Shown in pieces: positions 25,345-34,296 of a DNA stretch of 64,000 nucleotides. This stretch comes from Rhizobium sp. Lineage in GTDB: Bacteria > Pseudomonadota > Alphaproteobacteria > Rhizobiales > Rhizobiaceae. A program made the position numbers and the translations under genes. The first letter of the stretch is position 1; every line of letters begins with the position of its first letter. The stretch covers positions 1 to 64,000 of the forward strand of contig JARXAK010000202.1 of assembly GCA_029865885.1 (NCBI GenBank), given 5' to 3'. Under the pieces are notes generated by a model, which worked only from the letters and a program-made list of their open reading frames with translations, was not told the DNA's origin and ran no database searches.

Positions 25345-26577
25345 TCATTCGGCGTAGAAGGGGTTGGTGAACAGGCGCGCCTCGTTGCCGTGCCACACTT
25401 CGAAGCGAAGGAAACGGCCCAAGAGCCGGGTTTCGACCGTCAGGCGACGGTCCTGCGGCTGCCGTGTCTCCGTATAGCCGCGTTCGTCCACAATGCGGAT
25501 CTCGTCGCCGGAGGCGAGCCCGTCGAACGTAACCGCAATCGCGCTGCCGGACGCTACGCGCGAACCGAAGTCCGGATGCCCGTCGCCAGCGGGTTCGGCG
25601 GTGAGATCGTGAGGCGAGAAACTGACGACATTCCGGCCCGCCCGCACAGCCGAGAGAAGATCCGCAATCGAGCATCCGGTCACACGGAGCCGGTTGCTCG
25701 GATGCCCGTGACGACGACGATTCTTCAGATGGAAATCACTTCCCCCCGTGATCGGGATCTGTCGACCCGCCACCAGCAGTTCCTGCCAGAAAGCGAGCGC
25801 CTGCTCATTCATCGGTGTCCAGAGACCGTTCCAGATCTCCAGCGCATCAAACGCTCCCTCAAAGCCGGACTGCCATTTGCCGCCTGCGGAGTTCTGGAAC
25901 GGGTGGTTGATGACGATGGTCGCGCCATTGGCCCGCGCTTCGGCCATACGCTCGACCACCTCATGCGGCCCACGACAACGCCAGTCGGCAACCGGCCTGG
26001 CAAGGCCGAGGAAATTGGTGTGCCCCCAGAAGGAAGTGAGTTCCATGGCCGGGATCACGAGAATGCCGGGATCATCCGGCCGGATCGTATTTTGCGAAAT
26101 CGTATTGTGGTCGGTGATCGCCAGGAAATCGAGGCCGCCAGCCCGGGCACGATGGATGGCATCGAGCACGGTCACGCCACCGTCAGAATGCTCCGAATGG
26201 CTGTGCAGCTCGCCGACCAGCCATCGCGCACGCTTCTGGATCAGCCGGATCTTGAGGTCCACCTTGCAGGCGGGACCGATTTTGACGATACCGAGAACCG
26301 CATGCCACGACCCCGGCAACGGCCCGCAATCATAGCCGGGTGTGGCACGATCTTCCTCGACTGTGATGAACCCGCGCTCGGATCCGCTCCAGCCGCGCAT
26401 GCGACCATTCTGCGCCACCCCGAGGTCAATCACGCTCCCGCCACCGCCGAAGGGAAAGTGATAGGCGATCTCGATCCGCTCGATATCCGCCCCGACCTCG
26501 AACGGGATCTCGACGAAGGATTTCTCACCCTCCGGAAAGCTGTCGATGGTGACGTTGATTTCCTGGTCGACGCTCAC
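25345..26577 (-). CDS. CehA/McbA-family PHP-domain metallohydrolase
   Basis: 410-aa protein. Residues about 1-115 are a beta-rich N-terminal domain. Then comes a PHP metal-binding core with all expected ligand motifs: LVGELHSHSEHSDGG (H125, H127), LDFLAITDHNT, VIPAMELTSFWGHTNFLG, IVINHPFQ and ITGGSDFHL. CehA/McbA enzymes hydrolyse phosphate- or carbamate-type esters; other family members sit in glycan loci. A C-terminal beta domain (residues about 330-410) follows. GTG at 26577 overlaps the GH38 stop by 4 nt and has GAAGGAG upstream. No signal peptide. Its substrate here may be a substituted sugar; this is inference from context. Confidence 0.85.
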   Translation of the reverse strand: MSVDQEINVTIDSFPEGEKSFVEIPFEVGADIERIEIAYHFPFGGGGSVIDLGVAQNGRMRGWSGSERGFITVEEDRATPGYDCGPLPGSWHAVLGIVKIGPACKVDLKIRLIQKRARWLVGELHSHSEHSDGGVTVLDAIHRARAGGLDFLAITDHNTISQNTIRPDDPGILVIPAMELTSFWGHTNFLGLARPVADWRCRGPHEVVERMAEARANGATIVINHPFQNSAGGKWQSGFEGAFDALEIWNGLWTPMNEQALAFWQELLVAGRQIPITGGSDFHLKNRRRHGHPSNRLRVTGCSIADLLSAVRAGRNVVSFSPHDLTAEPAGDGHPDFGSRVASGSAIAVTFDGLASGDEIRIVDERGYTETRQPQDRRLTVETRLLGRFLRFEVWHGNEARLFTNPFYAE

Positions 26578-29500
26578 GCGGCGCTCCTTCCCAGTTTCAG
26601 ACTGATGATTTCAAAGGGCTTGAAGGCAATTCGCAGTGGCTTCTCGACAGCCAGTCCATGGACCTGCTCTTCGAGCAGATCCACCACAGAGGCTCCGGTG
26701 AAGTCCGGCGCGAACGCGATCTCTGCGGACCGATGCCGCCCGGTTGTTTCCCAGAGCCGGACCACGACGCCGCTGCCATCTTCGGCCTCCTTCACCGCCT
26801 CGACGGCAATACCGTCGGTCAGCACTTGCAGGAGAGAACCGCTTGCAAGCGTCGATGCATGCGACACGGGATCGCCCGCGATCAGACGAAGCGGCAGATT
26901 GAAGTCTTCGGCCGCCCGGTGCACCACGTCCTTGTCGCCGTCATGCACCATCAGAGCATAACGGAATCGATGCTCGCCCTGGTCGGCATCGGGCCAGGGA
27001 TAGGTCGGCGAACGCAGCAGCGTCAGCCGCACAACTGTTCCCCGCGCATCGTAGCCGTATTTGCTGTCATTGAGGAAGGCGACGCCGAAATCGGGTTCGG
27101 TCACGTCGACCCAGCGCTGCATCACGCATTCGAAGCGGGCCTTGTCCCAGGACGTGTTGCGGTGTGTTGCCCGCCGCACATGGCCGAACTGGATTTCGGC
27201 ATCCACCGCCGCCGCGTTGACGGCCAGCGGAAAGGCCGCCTTTACCAGGGTATTGTGCTCATGCCAGTCGACAAAGGTGTCGAAGTCAACCCGCCGGGCA
27301 TCCGCTTCAAGCGCCACCACCTGCACGACGCGGGAACGCTCGTAGCGCCATTCGAGGCGGATGGCTGCCCGCAATGGACCACGTTCCACCACCTCCGCGC
27401 TCACAAGATCCTCGATTTCGAAGACCTGGTCCTCGAAATCGGCGTCGATATCCCAGGCATCGTATTCGGCCGGACGGTCGCGGAAGGCCTGCAGCCGATT
27501 GCCGATCTGACCGGCGTTGAAAATCGCCCGCCCCGTTGCCCGGTCGAGGAGATGCTCGATGCGACCGCGATCGTCAAAGAGGATCTCGACATGGGCATTG
27601 GCCAGACGACGCTCGGAGACCTCCAGATGCCCAGAACGGTCAGGGGAAGCAAGCACGGCCTGAAGAGGGGCGGATGCCAGCGCTGACACAGGTTCCAGCC
27701 ATGCTGCAGGAAGGCGGGCGCCATCGGCCCTGACGACCTCCTGCACCGCATGGCCCTCAAGCAGCGGCGACGAGACGAAACCGCCGCGGGGACGACCGGC
27801 GACATTGAGCACCATGCCTGCACCGCCGCCATCAATCCGGCCCGCAAGCTCCCGCGCCAGGGCCTCGGCCTCGACGAAGAAGGCATCGTAATCCCGGTCG
27901 CTGTCCTCATAGACCGCACCGATCGAGGAACCCGGCAGGATGTCGTGGAACTGGTTGAGCATCACGATATCCCAGAGGCGCCGGAGCTGCCGATGGGGAT
28001 AGGCGTAACCGCTCGCCCGCCGCGCCAGGACCGCCATCAGCTCCAGCTCCCGAAGCGCGATTTCGGCCAGCCGGTTGAAGCGCTTGTTCTTGGCGACGGA
28101 GGTCAGCGTGCCGCGATGGAACTCGAGATAAAACTCACCCACCCAGACCGGATAGCGCTGCGGGTTTGCCTTCATCTCGGCAATCAGCCGCTCGAAGAAA
28201 GGCCGCATCGCTCCATGCTCGACTTTGGGGCAGCCGGGAATGCCACGCTCCATGCGGCGGATATTGTGCAGCATCTCGCGGGTAGGACCACCGCCGCCAT
28301 CGCCATGGCCATAGACGAGGAAGAGCTCACCGCCGATGCGCTGCTGACCGTATCGCTTCCAGGTCCCCATGACATGCGTCGGCTTGAGGTTCGGGCAGTA
28401 GGTCGTGCCGATACTCTTGGTGTCATAGGGCTGCGTGGTCAGGAAGTAAGCGACCACCTGACTGCCATCGATGCCCTGCCAGAAGAGCTTTTCCTCCGGC
28501 ATCCGGTTGGTGTCGTTCCACGAAAGCTTGTGGGTGACGAAGCTGTCGAGCCCGGACTTCGCCATCAGCTGCGGCAAGGCGGCCGTATAGCCGAACGTAT
28601 CCGGAAGCCACACCATGCGCGGCCGGATACCAAAGGTTTCCTGATGGTAGCGGACCCCGTAAAGGATATGCCGGACCAACGCCTCACCGCCGGCGATGTT
28701 GACATCCGGCTCCAGCCAGAGAGCGCCCTCGATTTCGAAACGCCCGGCCGAGAATTGCCCCTGGATACGATCGAAGAGCTCCGGATAGTCCTCGCGCAGA
28801 TAGTCCAGCAGGACGCACTGGTTGTACATGAAACGGTAGTCGGGAAACTCGTCCATCAGCGAGAGCATCGTCGCCATGGACCGGGCCATCTTCTGCCGCG
28901 TCTCCCGCACCCGCCAGAGCCAGGCCACATCGATATGCGTGTGCCCGGTCGCGACAACCACGGGCTTTTCCTCGAAATCACCCGTCTCGTAGATTGCGGC
29001 AGCAATCTCGCGGGCAACCGACAGTGAGCGAGCGAAACGCGCCGGATCGCCGGGACGAAGATCGATAGCATCGACCGCCTGCTCCACCACGCGAAGTATG
29101 AAATGACGGCGCGGATCGTTCTCGTCCAGCAACCGCGCCACATCGAGCGGCACGCGCAGATCGTAATAGACCTCTTCGACCTCAGGGGCATGGCGATGCA
29201 ACGTCACCCCAAAGCCGATCTGCCGGCGATCCTCGATCGTCCCGGCCTCGATGAGAATGTCGTGCACCGCGCCGGAGACGGCATTGAGGTTCAGCGGAAA
29301 CTCCCGGTGGTTCGCGTCACCGCCCTGAACGATACGCCCGTCGACCCGCACCAGACATTGCGGATCGCTCCGCCCCATGACATTGCCGAAGGCGGCTTCG
29401 ATGCGACCGAAGATCCGCATTCCCTCGACACCGTCGGGCAAAACGATGCGCCCGCCGAACCAGAAGTAACCATCAGGCTCGCCCCAGATGTGATCGCGGG

Positions 29501-29657
29501 TGACAGGCACCCAGCCCGACCGGTCGGAAGGCACCATGACCGACCGCTCTTCCGACGCGGCCTGGCGATAGACGAGCGGCACATCCATGCCCATCGGTTG
29601 AAAAATGCGTTCGGCGAGGACCGACAGCAGCTTGTCGAGCTTGCGGATCGTTTTCAT
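26574..29657 (-). CDS. GH38 alpha-mannosidase
   Basis: 1027-aa glycoside hydrolase of family 38, normal length for bacterial members. The catalytic domain has VVATGHTHIDVAWLWRVRET (zinc ligands about H241 and D243), the nucleophile region VWLPDTFGYTAALPQLM (D353), HKLSWNDTNRMPEEKLFWQG and a third metal-site region VYGHGDGGGGPTREML. The mid helical bundle and C-terminal beta domains follow. No signal peptide, so it works in the cytosol on imported mannosides. ATG at 29657 follows GGAAGGATT. It is second in the operon after GH28 (22-nt gap) and overlaps the PHP gene. Confidence 0.92.
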   Translation of the reverse strand: MKTIRKLDKLLSVLAERIFQPMGMDVPLVYRQAASEERSVMVPSDRSGWVPVTRDHIWGEPDGYFWFGGRIVLPDGVEGMRIFGRIEAAFGNVMGRSDPQCLVRVDGRIVQGGDANHREFPLNLNAVSGAVHDILIEAGTIEDRRQIGFGVTLHRHAPEVEEVYYDLRVPLDVARLLDENDPRRHFILRVVEQAVDAIDLRPGDPARFARSLSVAREIAAAIYETGDFEEKPVVVATGHTHIDVAWLWRVRETRQKMARSMATMLSLMDEFPDYRFMYNQCVLLDYLREDYPELFDRIQGQFSAGRFEIEGALWLEPDVNIAGGEALVRHILYGVRYHQETFGIRPRMVWLPDTFGYTAALPQLMAKSGLDSFVTHKLSWNDTNRMPEEKLFWQGIDGSQVVAYFLTTQPYDTKSIGTTYCPNLKPTHVMGTWKRYGQQRIGGELFLVYGHGDGGGGPTREMLHNIRRMERGIPGCPKVEHGAMRPFFERLIAEMKANPQRYPVWVGEFYLEFHRGTLTSVAKNKRFNRLAEIALRELELMAVLARRASGYAYPHRQLRRLWDIVMLNQFHDILPGSSIGAVYEDSDRDYDAFFVEAEALARELAGRIDGGGAGMVLNVAGRPRGGFVSSPLLEGHAVQEVVRADGARLPAAWLEPVSALASAPLQAVLASPDRSGHLEVSERRLANAHVEILFDDRGRIEHLLDRATGRAIFNAGQIGNRLQAFRDRPAEYDAWDIDADFEDQVFEIEDLVSAEVVERGPLRAAIRLEWRYERSRVVQVVALEADARRVDFDTFVDWHEHNTLVKAAFPLAVNAAAVDAEIQFGHVRRATHRNTSWDKARFECVMQRWVDVTEPDFGVAFLNDSKYGYDARGTVVRLTLLRSPTYPWPDADQGEHRFRYALMVHDGDKDVVHRAAEDFNLPLRLIAGDPVSHASTLASGSLLQVLTDGIAVEAVKEAEDGSGVVVRLWETTGRHRSAEIAFAPDFTGASVVDLLEEQVHGLAVEKPLRIAFKPFEIISLKLGRSAA

Positions 29658-29679
29658 CTCTAATCCTTCCGGGCCGGCG

Positions 29680-31023
29680 TTACGACCAGACCGATGGCTG
29701 GTCCTGCATCACCACGATCGTGTCGGGGTGGAAACCCGCAGGAAGCGGAGTGGGCCGCGTCACCTCCACCCCTTCGAGAACGAGATTTTCGACATTCGAC
29801 GCAAAGACCCCGGGCATGCCGCCCGGATAATCCACGAGGCCGATGACCTTGCCGTCCTCCCCGCGCACCCAGGCGTTGGCCCGGCCGGCAGCATCCGGAG
29901 ACGGCGCGAGGTCAAACTTCGTCGGCCGCACATCATACCGGCAGGCATTGAAACGCCCCGGCGCCTGATGGATCGAGACGCGGCGCAGCGTGACGTTGCG
30001 GATGAGCCCCGGCTTGTCGGAATAGAGGTTGATCGCTCCTTCCATCCGCCCCCTTATGTCCTCGAACAGAATGTTCTCGATGGCACCGGCTGGCTGCGTG
30101 CTGCGGCGATCGAGCACCGTCGCTGTGATCGCCTCGCCCGAACCCCAGAAACCCTCGGGCGTCTCCCGGCAATCCAGCGTCAGACGCCGGAACGTGACAT
30201 TGGCCAGGCGTCCTCCATCGCGCGAGAACAGGCCGAGAGCGCGATTGCTGTGGGCGATGTCGCAGTCCTCGAACAGGATGTCGCTCATCTCGCCGAAACT
30301 CTCGGTCCCGAGTTTCAGAGCGCAGCTTTCGCTGATGATGCTGCACTTCGCCACACGGATCGAACGACACGCACCGATCGAGGCTCCGTCCGCTCCCCGG
30401 CTCGTCTTCAGCACCACGCCGTCATCCGCCGTATCGATGACGCAGTTCTCGATGGTGACCCGTTCGCAGCCATCCACCACAACGCCATCGGTGTTGGGCA
30501 TCTTGCGATCGTTGATGATACTGACGCGTTCGAGCCTGACATCCTCGCTGCGGATCAGATGGACGGTCCACATGGCCGACAGGCCGATCTTGATGCCCTC
30601 GATCTGCACATCAGAGCACCGATCGATCACGAGCGTACGGGGCCGGTGTCGCGATGGAATATGGGTTCCCATGTCCTCGAGCAGACCCTCGATAAAGGCT
30701 TCACCTGGCGCCTCGATCATACCTGCCCCCCGGATGCGGATCGAGCGGGCCTCCTGGGCCAGGATGAGAGCCCTGTCGGAATCCTCCGCAATGACGTCGA
30801 CGGTGTTCGATGCGTAGAGCGCATAGTCCGGATCGAAGCGAAGAATCGCCCCCTCATCGAGCCAGAGATCGGTACCGCTCGGAAGGCGCAAGGGGCCGCA
30901 GCGATGGACACCCTTGGGAAGCGACAGCGCGAGCCCGTCAGCGGCGGCGCTGTCGATTGCCTGCTGGAGCGATTGCCCCGGATCGGCAGGGTTCGCTGTG
31001 AATATTTTTCTTGATTTTTCCAT
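29680..31023 (-). CDS. GH28-like (polygalacturonase-fold) protein with altered active site
   Basis: 447-aa right-handed beta-helix protein. The GH28 signatures NTDGVVVDGCERVTIENC (N177-T-D) and DTADDGVVLK (D200-D201) are present, so two of the catalytic aspartate positions remain. The usual G-H-G motif is replaced by SESCALKLGTES, and no R-I-K follows. No signal peptide: like GH38 and GH105 it seems cytosolic, pointing to attack on imported oligosaccharides rather than polymer. ATG at 31023 has AAGAGG upstream; a GTG at 31032 is the alternative. It heads the operon GH28-GH38-PHP-lacI. It may be an exo-acting galacturonidase or a GH28 variant for another uronic acid. Confidence 0.8.
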   Translation of the reverse strand: MEKSRKIFTANPADPGQSLQQAIDSAAADGLALSLPKGVHRCGPLRLPSGTDLWLDEGAILRFDPDYALYASNTVDVIAEDSDRALILAQEARSIRIRGAGMIEAPGEAFIEGLLEDMGTHIPSRHRPRTLVIDRCSDVQIEGIKIGLSAMWTVHLIRSEDVRLERVSIINDRKMPNTDGVVVDGCERVTIENCVIDTADDGVVLKTSRGADGASIGACRSIRVAKCSIISESCALKLGTESFGEMSDILFEDCDIAHSNRALGLFSRDGGRLANVTFRRLTLDCRETPEGFWGSGEAITATVLDRRSTQPAGAIENILFEDIRGRMEGAINLYSDKPGLIRNVTLRRVSIHQAPGRFNACRYDVRPTKFDLAPSPDAAGRANAWVRGEDGKVIGLVDYPGGMPGVFASNVENLVLEGVEVTRPTPLPAGFHPDTIVVMQDQPSVWS

Positions 31024-31334
31024 GACAAGCACCTCTTCCCAAGCAGTGACATTCTAAGAAAGCCCTGGAAAAGCGCGACTCTGAATGCCAAGTTCCGCAT
31101 ATCAAGCCGATTTCGCGTCAAAATGCCAAATGAAAATTTTTTTGCTTTTATCAGGACAACTTCGAACCGCCACAGCATCGCAGGAGCGGCCGGAACTCTG
31201 GAAGGAGAGAAGACCGATACGCACGCGACGAGAGCATGCGAGCGCAATTTGGCATCGGCGCGAGCGGAATATGATGCTTTTCGCGCCCCGCACTTTTGCC
31301 TTATCGAACGGGAAAGACAAAGCGGGACACGGAC
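31024..31334. other. Divergent promoter region between GH28 and creatininase genes
   Basis: 311 bp without a supported gene. It carries the promoter of the minus-strand GH28 operon and, at 31252-31282, the LysR-type site in front of the creatininase-family gene. A short AT-rich run (around 31126-31143, AAAATTTTTTTG) lies nearer the GH28 side but does not reproduce the 24189-24204 palindrome. An ATATTTTT run also occurs inside the GH28 start region (about 31001-31009). Confidence 0.5.
31252..31282. promoter_or_regulatory. Candidate LysR-regulator site in front of the creatininase gene
   Basis: A 31-bp sequence starting GCATCGGCGCG and ending TGATGCTTTTC. It matches 25 of 31 positions of the sequence at 33168-33198 between the LysR and binding-protein genes. 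Both have GCATC and GATGC arms forming an inverted repeat about 16 bp apart. It lies 53-83 bp upstream of the creatininase-family ATG, a normal activator position for a LysR-type protein. Confidence 0.6.
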
Positions 31335-32135
31335 ATGGCGAAACCCTTCTACTGGAACGAACTGACGACCTATGATTTCGCCGGGCTTTCACCAGAATCG
31401 ACCGTCGCCATCCTGCCAATCGCCTCGACAGAGCAGCACGGGCCCCATCTGCCGATCGCAACCGACGTCGCGATTGCCAATGGCATGCTGGCGGAACTCA
31501 AGAGCCAGCGTCCTGACGACCTCGATTTTCTGGTTCTGCCGACCCAGGAAATCGGCAAGGCCAACGAGCATGTCTACGGCCCCGGCAGCCTGTCATTCGG
31601 CCCTGAAATCCTCATCCCCGCCTGGACGGCGATCGGCGCAAAAGTCGCGGAAGCCGGCATCCGAAAGCTCGTCATCGTCAATTCCCACGGCGGCAATGTC
31701 GATGTCATGAGCATTGTCGGCAGGGAGCTGCGCGTCCGCCACCAGATGGCGGTCGTGTCCACGCAGTGGGGCCGCTTCGGCAATCCCGACGGCATGATCT
31801 CGGAACATGAAAGCCGCTATGGCATCCATGGTGGCGAAGTCGAGACATCGCTGATGCTGCATTTCCGGCCCGAGCTGGTGCGCATGGACAAGGCGCAGAA
31901 CTTCGTCTCGAAGGCCGAGGAAATGCGCGCCAATTCAAAGTTCTTGACGCCGCTTCCGCCGCATTCGCTTGCCTGGATCGCCCATGATCTTAATCCGTAT
32001 GGCGTGGTCGGCGATGCCTCGAAGGGCACGGCCGAAAAGGGCGCCGCGATCTGCAAGCATCAGGTTGAGGGCTTCATCGAATTGCTGCGTGACGTCGCCG
32101 CCTATCCGCTGTCGAACCTCTACACGCCGGGCTGA
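31335..32135 (+). CDS. Creatininase-family amidohydrolase
   Basis: 266-aa enzyme with the creatininase-fold metal motifs: ASTEQHGPHLPIATDVAIAN, the EIGKANEHVYGPGSLSFGPE segment, VNSHGGNVDVMS and YGIHGGEVETSLMLHFRPEL. The family hydrolyses cyclic or linear amides (creatinine, formamidopyrimidines, hydantoin-like rings). ATG at 31335 is chosen because the conserved start MAKPFYWNELTTYDFAG fits the family; its ribosome site is weak (GGGACACGGAC). It ends 7 bp before the convergent LysR gene. The shared LysR-type site (31252-31282) links it to the ABC importer and deaminase genes further right, suggesting it opens a ring made or taken up by that pathway. The true substrate is unknown. Confidence 0.88.
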   Translation: MAKPFYWNELTTYDFAGLSPESTVAILPIASTEQHGPHLPIATDVAIANGMLAELKSQRPDDLDFLVLPTQEIGKANEHVYGPGSLSFGPEILIPAWTAIGAKVAEAGIRKLVIVNSHGGNVDVMSIVGRELRVRHQMAVVSTQWGRFGNPDGMISEHESRYGIHGGEVETSLMLHFRPELVRMDKAQNFVSKAEEMRANSKFLTPLPPHSLAWIAHDLNPYGVVGDASKGTAEKGAAICKHQVEGFIELLRDVAAYPLSNLYTPG

Positions 32136-32142
32136 GGACCGC

Positions 32143-33096
32143 TCACGACTGGCCGCGAATGGTCTCGGGGATATGCCCACGGGCCTTCAGATCCTGCACC
32201 AGCGCCAGCAGTTCCTGCATCAGGTATTCGACGAAGAGGCTTGTTGCGGAATCGAGCGGCGCCCGCGCCCGGGCAAAGAGCTTCATCGGTTGATGACGGA
32301 TATGCGCGTCTGTGAGAGGACGGAAGATCAGCTCGCCGCGCCGGCATTCGGCGACTGCATCGAGCGGATTGAGCATGGTGAGCCCTGTGCCGGCCTTGAC
32401 CAGTTGCTTCATCAGTTCGGCTGAATTCGTCTCGACGACAGGCTCGACCAGCAAGGGCAGAGGCGCAAGCGCGAGATCGATGATGTTGCGCAGGCTGGTG
32501 CCCGATTGCGCCAGAATTAGGGGCTCCTGCACCACATCGACCAGATCGATCGCCCCCTCCTCATGGGCCAGTCGATGCCCGGGCGGCAGCACGACGCCCA
32601 CGGGCACGTCGAAATTGGCAAGCGTCCGGATCCCCGGCGTTGCCGGAATATTGAAACCCAGCCCCAGATCCACCTCGCCGGTCAGAACCGGATTGATGGT
32701 GGTCGAGCCGCCATCATTGCGCAGCTTGATCTGAACGCGGGGATGGGCAGCAACGAAGCCAGCCAGGATTTCCGGCAGCGGCCCCGAGGCGAGACCGACC
32801 GTCGTGACCAGAGACACCTTACCGGCCTGCGGCGTCTTCAGGCCACGGATCCGCCCTTCGAGCCGCTCGTAATTCTTCAGAACGTCGCGGATATGCTCGA
32901 CACAGAGCTCCCCGGCAGCCGTGAGCCTCAGTCCTTTCGGCAACCGCTCGAAGATCGGCGCGCCAAGTTCCTCTTCGAGGGCCAGGATCTGGCGATTAAC
33001 AGCAGATGATGCGACATTGAGCCGGGCAGCGGCCTTCCGGATCGAGCCACAGCGGACGATTTCGTTGATGTAGACGAGCTTTCGGGAGTGCAGCAC
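32143..33096 (-). CDS. LysR-family transcriptional regulator
   Basis: 317-aa LysR regulator. The N-terminal winged helix (VYINEIVRCGSIRKAAARLN, then VASSAVNRQILALEEELGAP and FERLPKGLRLT) and the two-part effector-binding domain are complete. GTG at 33096 follows GCGGAGGT. It is convergent with the creatininase gene and divergent from the binding-protein gene. A 31-bp sequence with GCATC/GATGC arms occurs in its own divergent promoter (33168-33198) and before the creatininase gene (31252-31282), so it probably controls both, and itself. The effector would be the imported compound or an intermediate. Confidence 0.92.
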   Translation of the reverse strand: MLHSRKLVYINEIVRCGSIRKAAARLNVASSAVNRQILALEEELGAPIFERLPKGLRLTAAGELCVEHIRDVLKNYERLEGRIRGLKTPQAGKVSLVTTVGLASGPLPEILAGFVAAHPRVQIKLRNDGGSTTINPVLTGEVDLGLGFNIPATPGIRTLANFDVPVGVVLPPGHRLAHEEGAIDLVDVVQEPLILAQSGTSLRNIIDLALAPLPLLVEPVVETNSAELMKQLVKAGTGLTMLNPLDAVAECRRGELIFRPLTDAHIRHQPMKLFARARAPLDSATSLFVEYLMQELLALVQDLKARGHIPETIRGQS

Positions 33097-33167
33097 GGGA
33101 CCTCCGCTGCGTAAAAATTAGCCATGCCGCATCACTATGCAGCATTCCCGCGAGCAGTGCAAAAAAA

Positions 33168-33198
33168 GCATCGACGCGGACGAATTTTGATGCTTTTC
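33168..33198. promoter_or_regulatory. Candidate LysR-regulator site in the divergent lysR/ABC promoter
   Basis: 31-bp sequence starting GCATCGACGCG and ending TGATGCTTTTC; with the flanking As it forms AAAAGCATC and GATGCTTTT arms. 25 of 31 bases match the site at 31252-31282. It lies 72-102 bp upstream of the lysR GTG and 77-107 bp upstream of the binding-protein ATG, the classic place for a LysR site serving both directions. Confidence 0.65.
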
Positions 33199-33274
33199 AA
33201 GACGCATGCCAGCCGATCAAATGTCAAAAAAGGGAGCCCAAAAACGGGTCCTGGAACGAACAGGGGAATGATCA

Positions 33275-34291
33275 ATGCGCGACACGCTCACCAAGACCAG
33301 CCTCTTTGCCCTGATGGGCTTTGCAGCTTCGCTGGCTTCCACTTCCGCCGCTCTCGCCCTCGACGAGGTCACCTACGGCACCAACTGGCTGGCCCAGGCC
33401 GAACATGGTGGCTTCTACCAGGCCGTGGCCGACGGCACCTATGAGAAGTATGGCCTCAAGGTCACCGTGGTCCAGGGTGGCCCGCAGGCTGCCAACCGCG
33501 CTCTGCTGATCGCCGGCAAGGTCGATTTTTACATGGGCAGCCCGCTCGGCGAGATGGACGCCGTGAAAGAAGGCATCCCGCTGATCGATGTCGCGGCGAT
33601 CTTCCAGAAGGATCCGCAGGTGCTGCTCGCCCATCCGGATCAGGGCATCGAGAAGTTTGCCGACCTCGCCAAGCTCGATAGCATCTTCATGGGCAAGGAC
33701 GGTTACGTCACCTATTACGAGTGGATGAAGAAGAATTTCGAGGGCTTCACCGACGAGAAATACAAGCCCTACACCTTCAACCCGGCCCCCTTCATCGCCG
33801 ACCCGAAGTCCGCGCAGCAGGGTTACCTGACTTCGGAACCCTATGAGATCGAAAAGCAGGCCGGCTGGGCACCGAAGGTCTTCCTTCTCGCCGACAACGG
33901 CTACAACCCCTATTCGACGATGATCACGACCACGACGACCATGGTCGAGAGCAAGCCCGATCTCGTCCAGCGCTTCGTCGATGCCTCGGCTGAAGGCTGG
34001 TACAACTACCTCTACGGCGACAACAAGGCCGCCAATGACCTCATCAAGAAGGACAATCCGGAAATGACGGATGGTCAGATCGAGTATTCGATCGCCAAGA
34101 TGAAGGAATATGGCATCGTCGAATCCGCCGAAGCGCTGGAAAAGGGCATCGGCTGCATGACCGACGAGAAGTACAAGGCCTTCTTCGACGCCATGGTCCA
34201 GATCGGCGTCCAGCCGGCAGACCTCGACTACAAGAAGGCCTACACCACCCAGTTCGTCTGCAAAGGCGTGGGCATGGCGCTGAAGAAGTAA
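33275..34291 (+). CDS. NMT1/THI5-type periplasmic binding protein of an ABC importer
   Basis: 338-aa receptor of the SsuA/THI5-like family. A signal peptide (KTSLFALMGFAASLASTSAA) is followed by the family start DEVTYGTNWLAQAEHGGFYQ, then VVQGGPQAANRALLIAGKVD and MGSPLGEMDAVKEGIPL. This group binds thiamine-precursor pyrimidines, taurine, nitrate or, in other cases, heterocycles and nucleobases. It is followed by ATPase and permease genes and by a cytosine-deaminase-like gene, which suggests a heterocyclic nitrogen compound as ligand. ATG at 33275 follows AGGGGAATGA. Confidence 0.9.
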   Translation: MRDTLTKTSLFALMGFAASLASTSAALALDEVTYGTNWLAQAEHGGFYQAVADGTYEKYGLKVTVVQGGPQAANRALLIAGKVDFYMGSPLGEMDAVKEGIPLIDVAAIFQKDPQVLLAHPDQGIEKFADLAKLDSIFMGKDGYVTYYEWMKKNFEGFTDEKYKPYTFNPAPFIADPKSAQQGYLTSEPYEIEKQAGWAPKVFLLADNGYNPYSTMITTTTTMVESKPDLVQRFVDASAEGWYNYLYGDNKAANDLIKKDNPEMTDGQIEYSIAKMKEYGIVESAEALEKGIGCMTDEKYKAFFDAMVQIGVQPADLDYKKAYTTQFVCKGVGMALKK

Positions 34292-34296
34292 TCCGC

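Noticed and set aside
30990-31015. AT-rich ATATTTTT run in the first codons of the GH28 gene as a LacI operator
   Set aside because: One base short of the palindromic core seen at 24189-24204 and lying in coding sequence; too weak to call.
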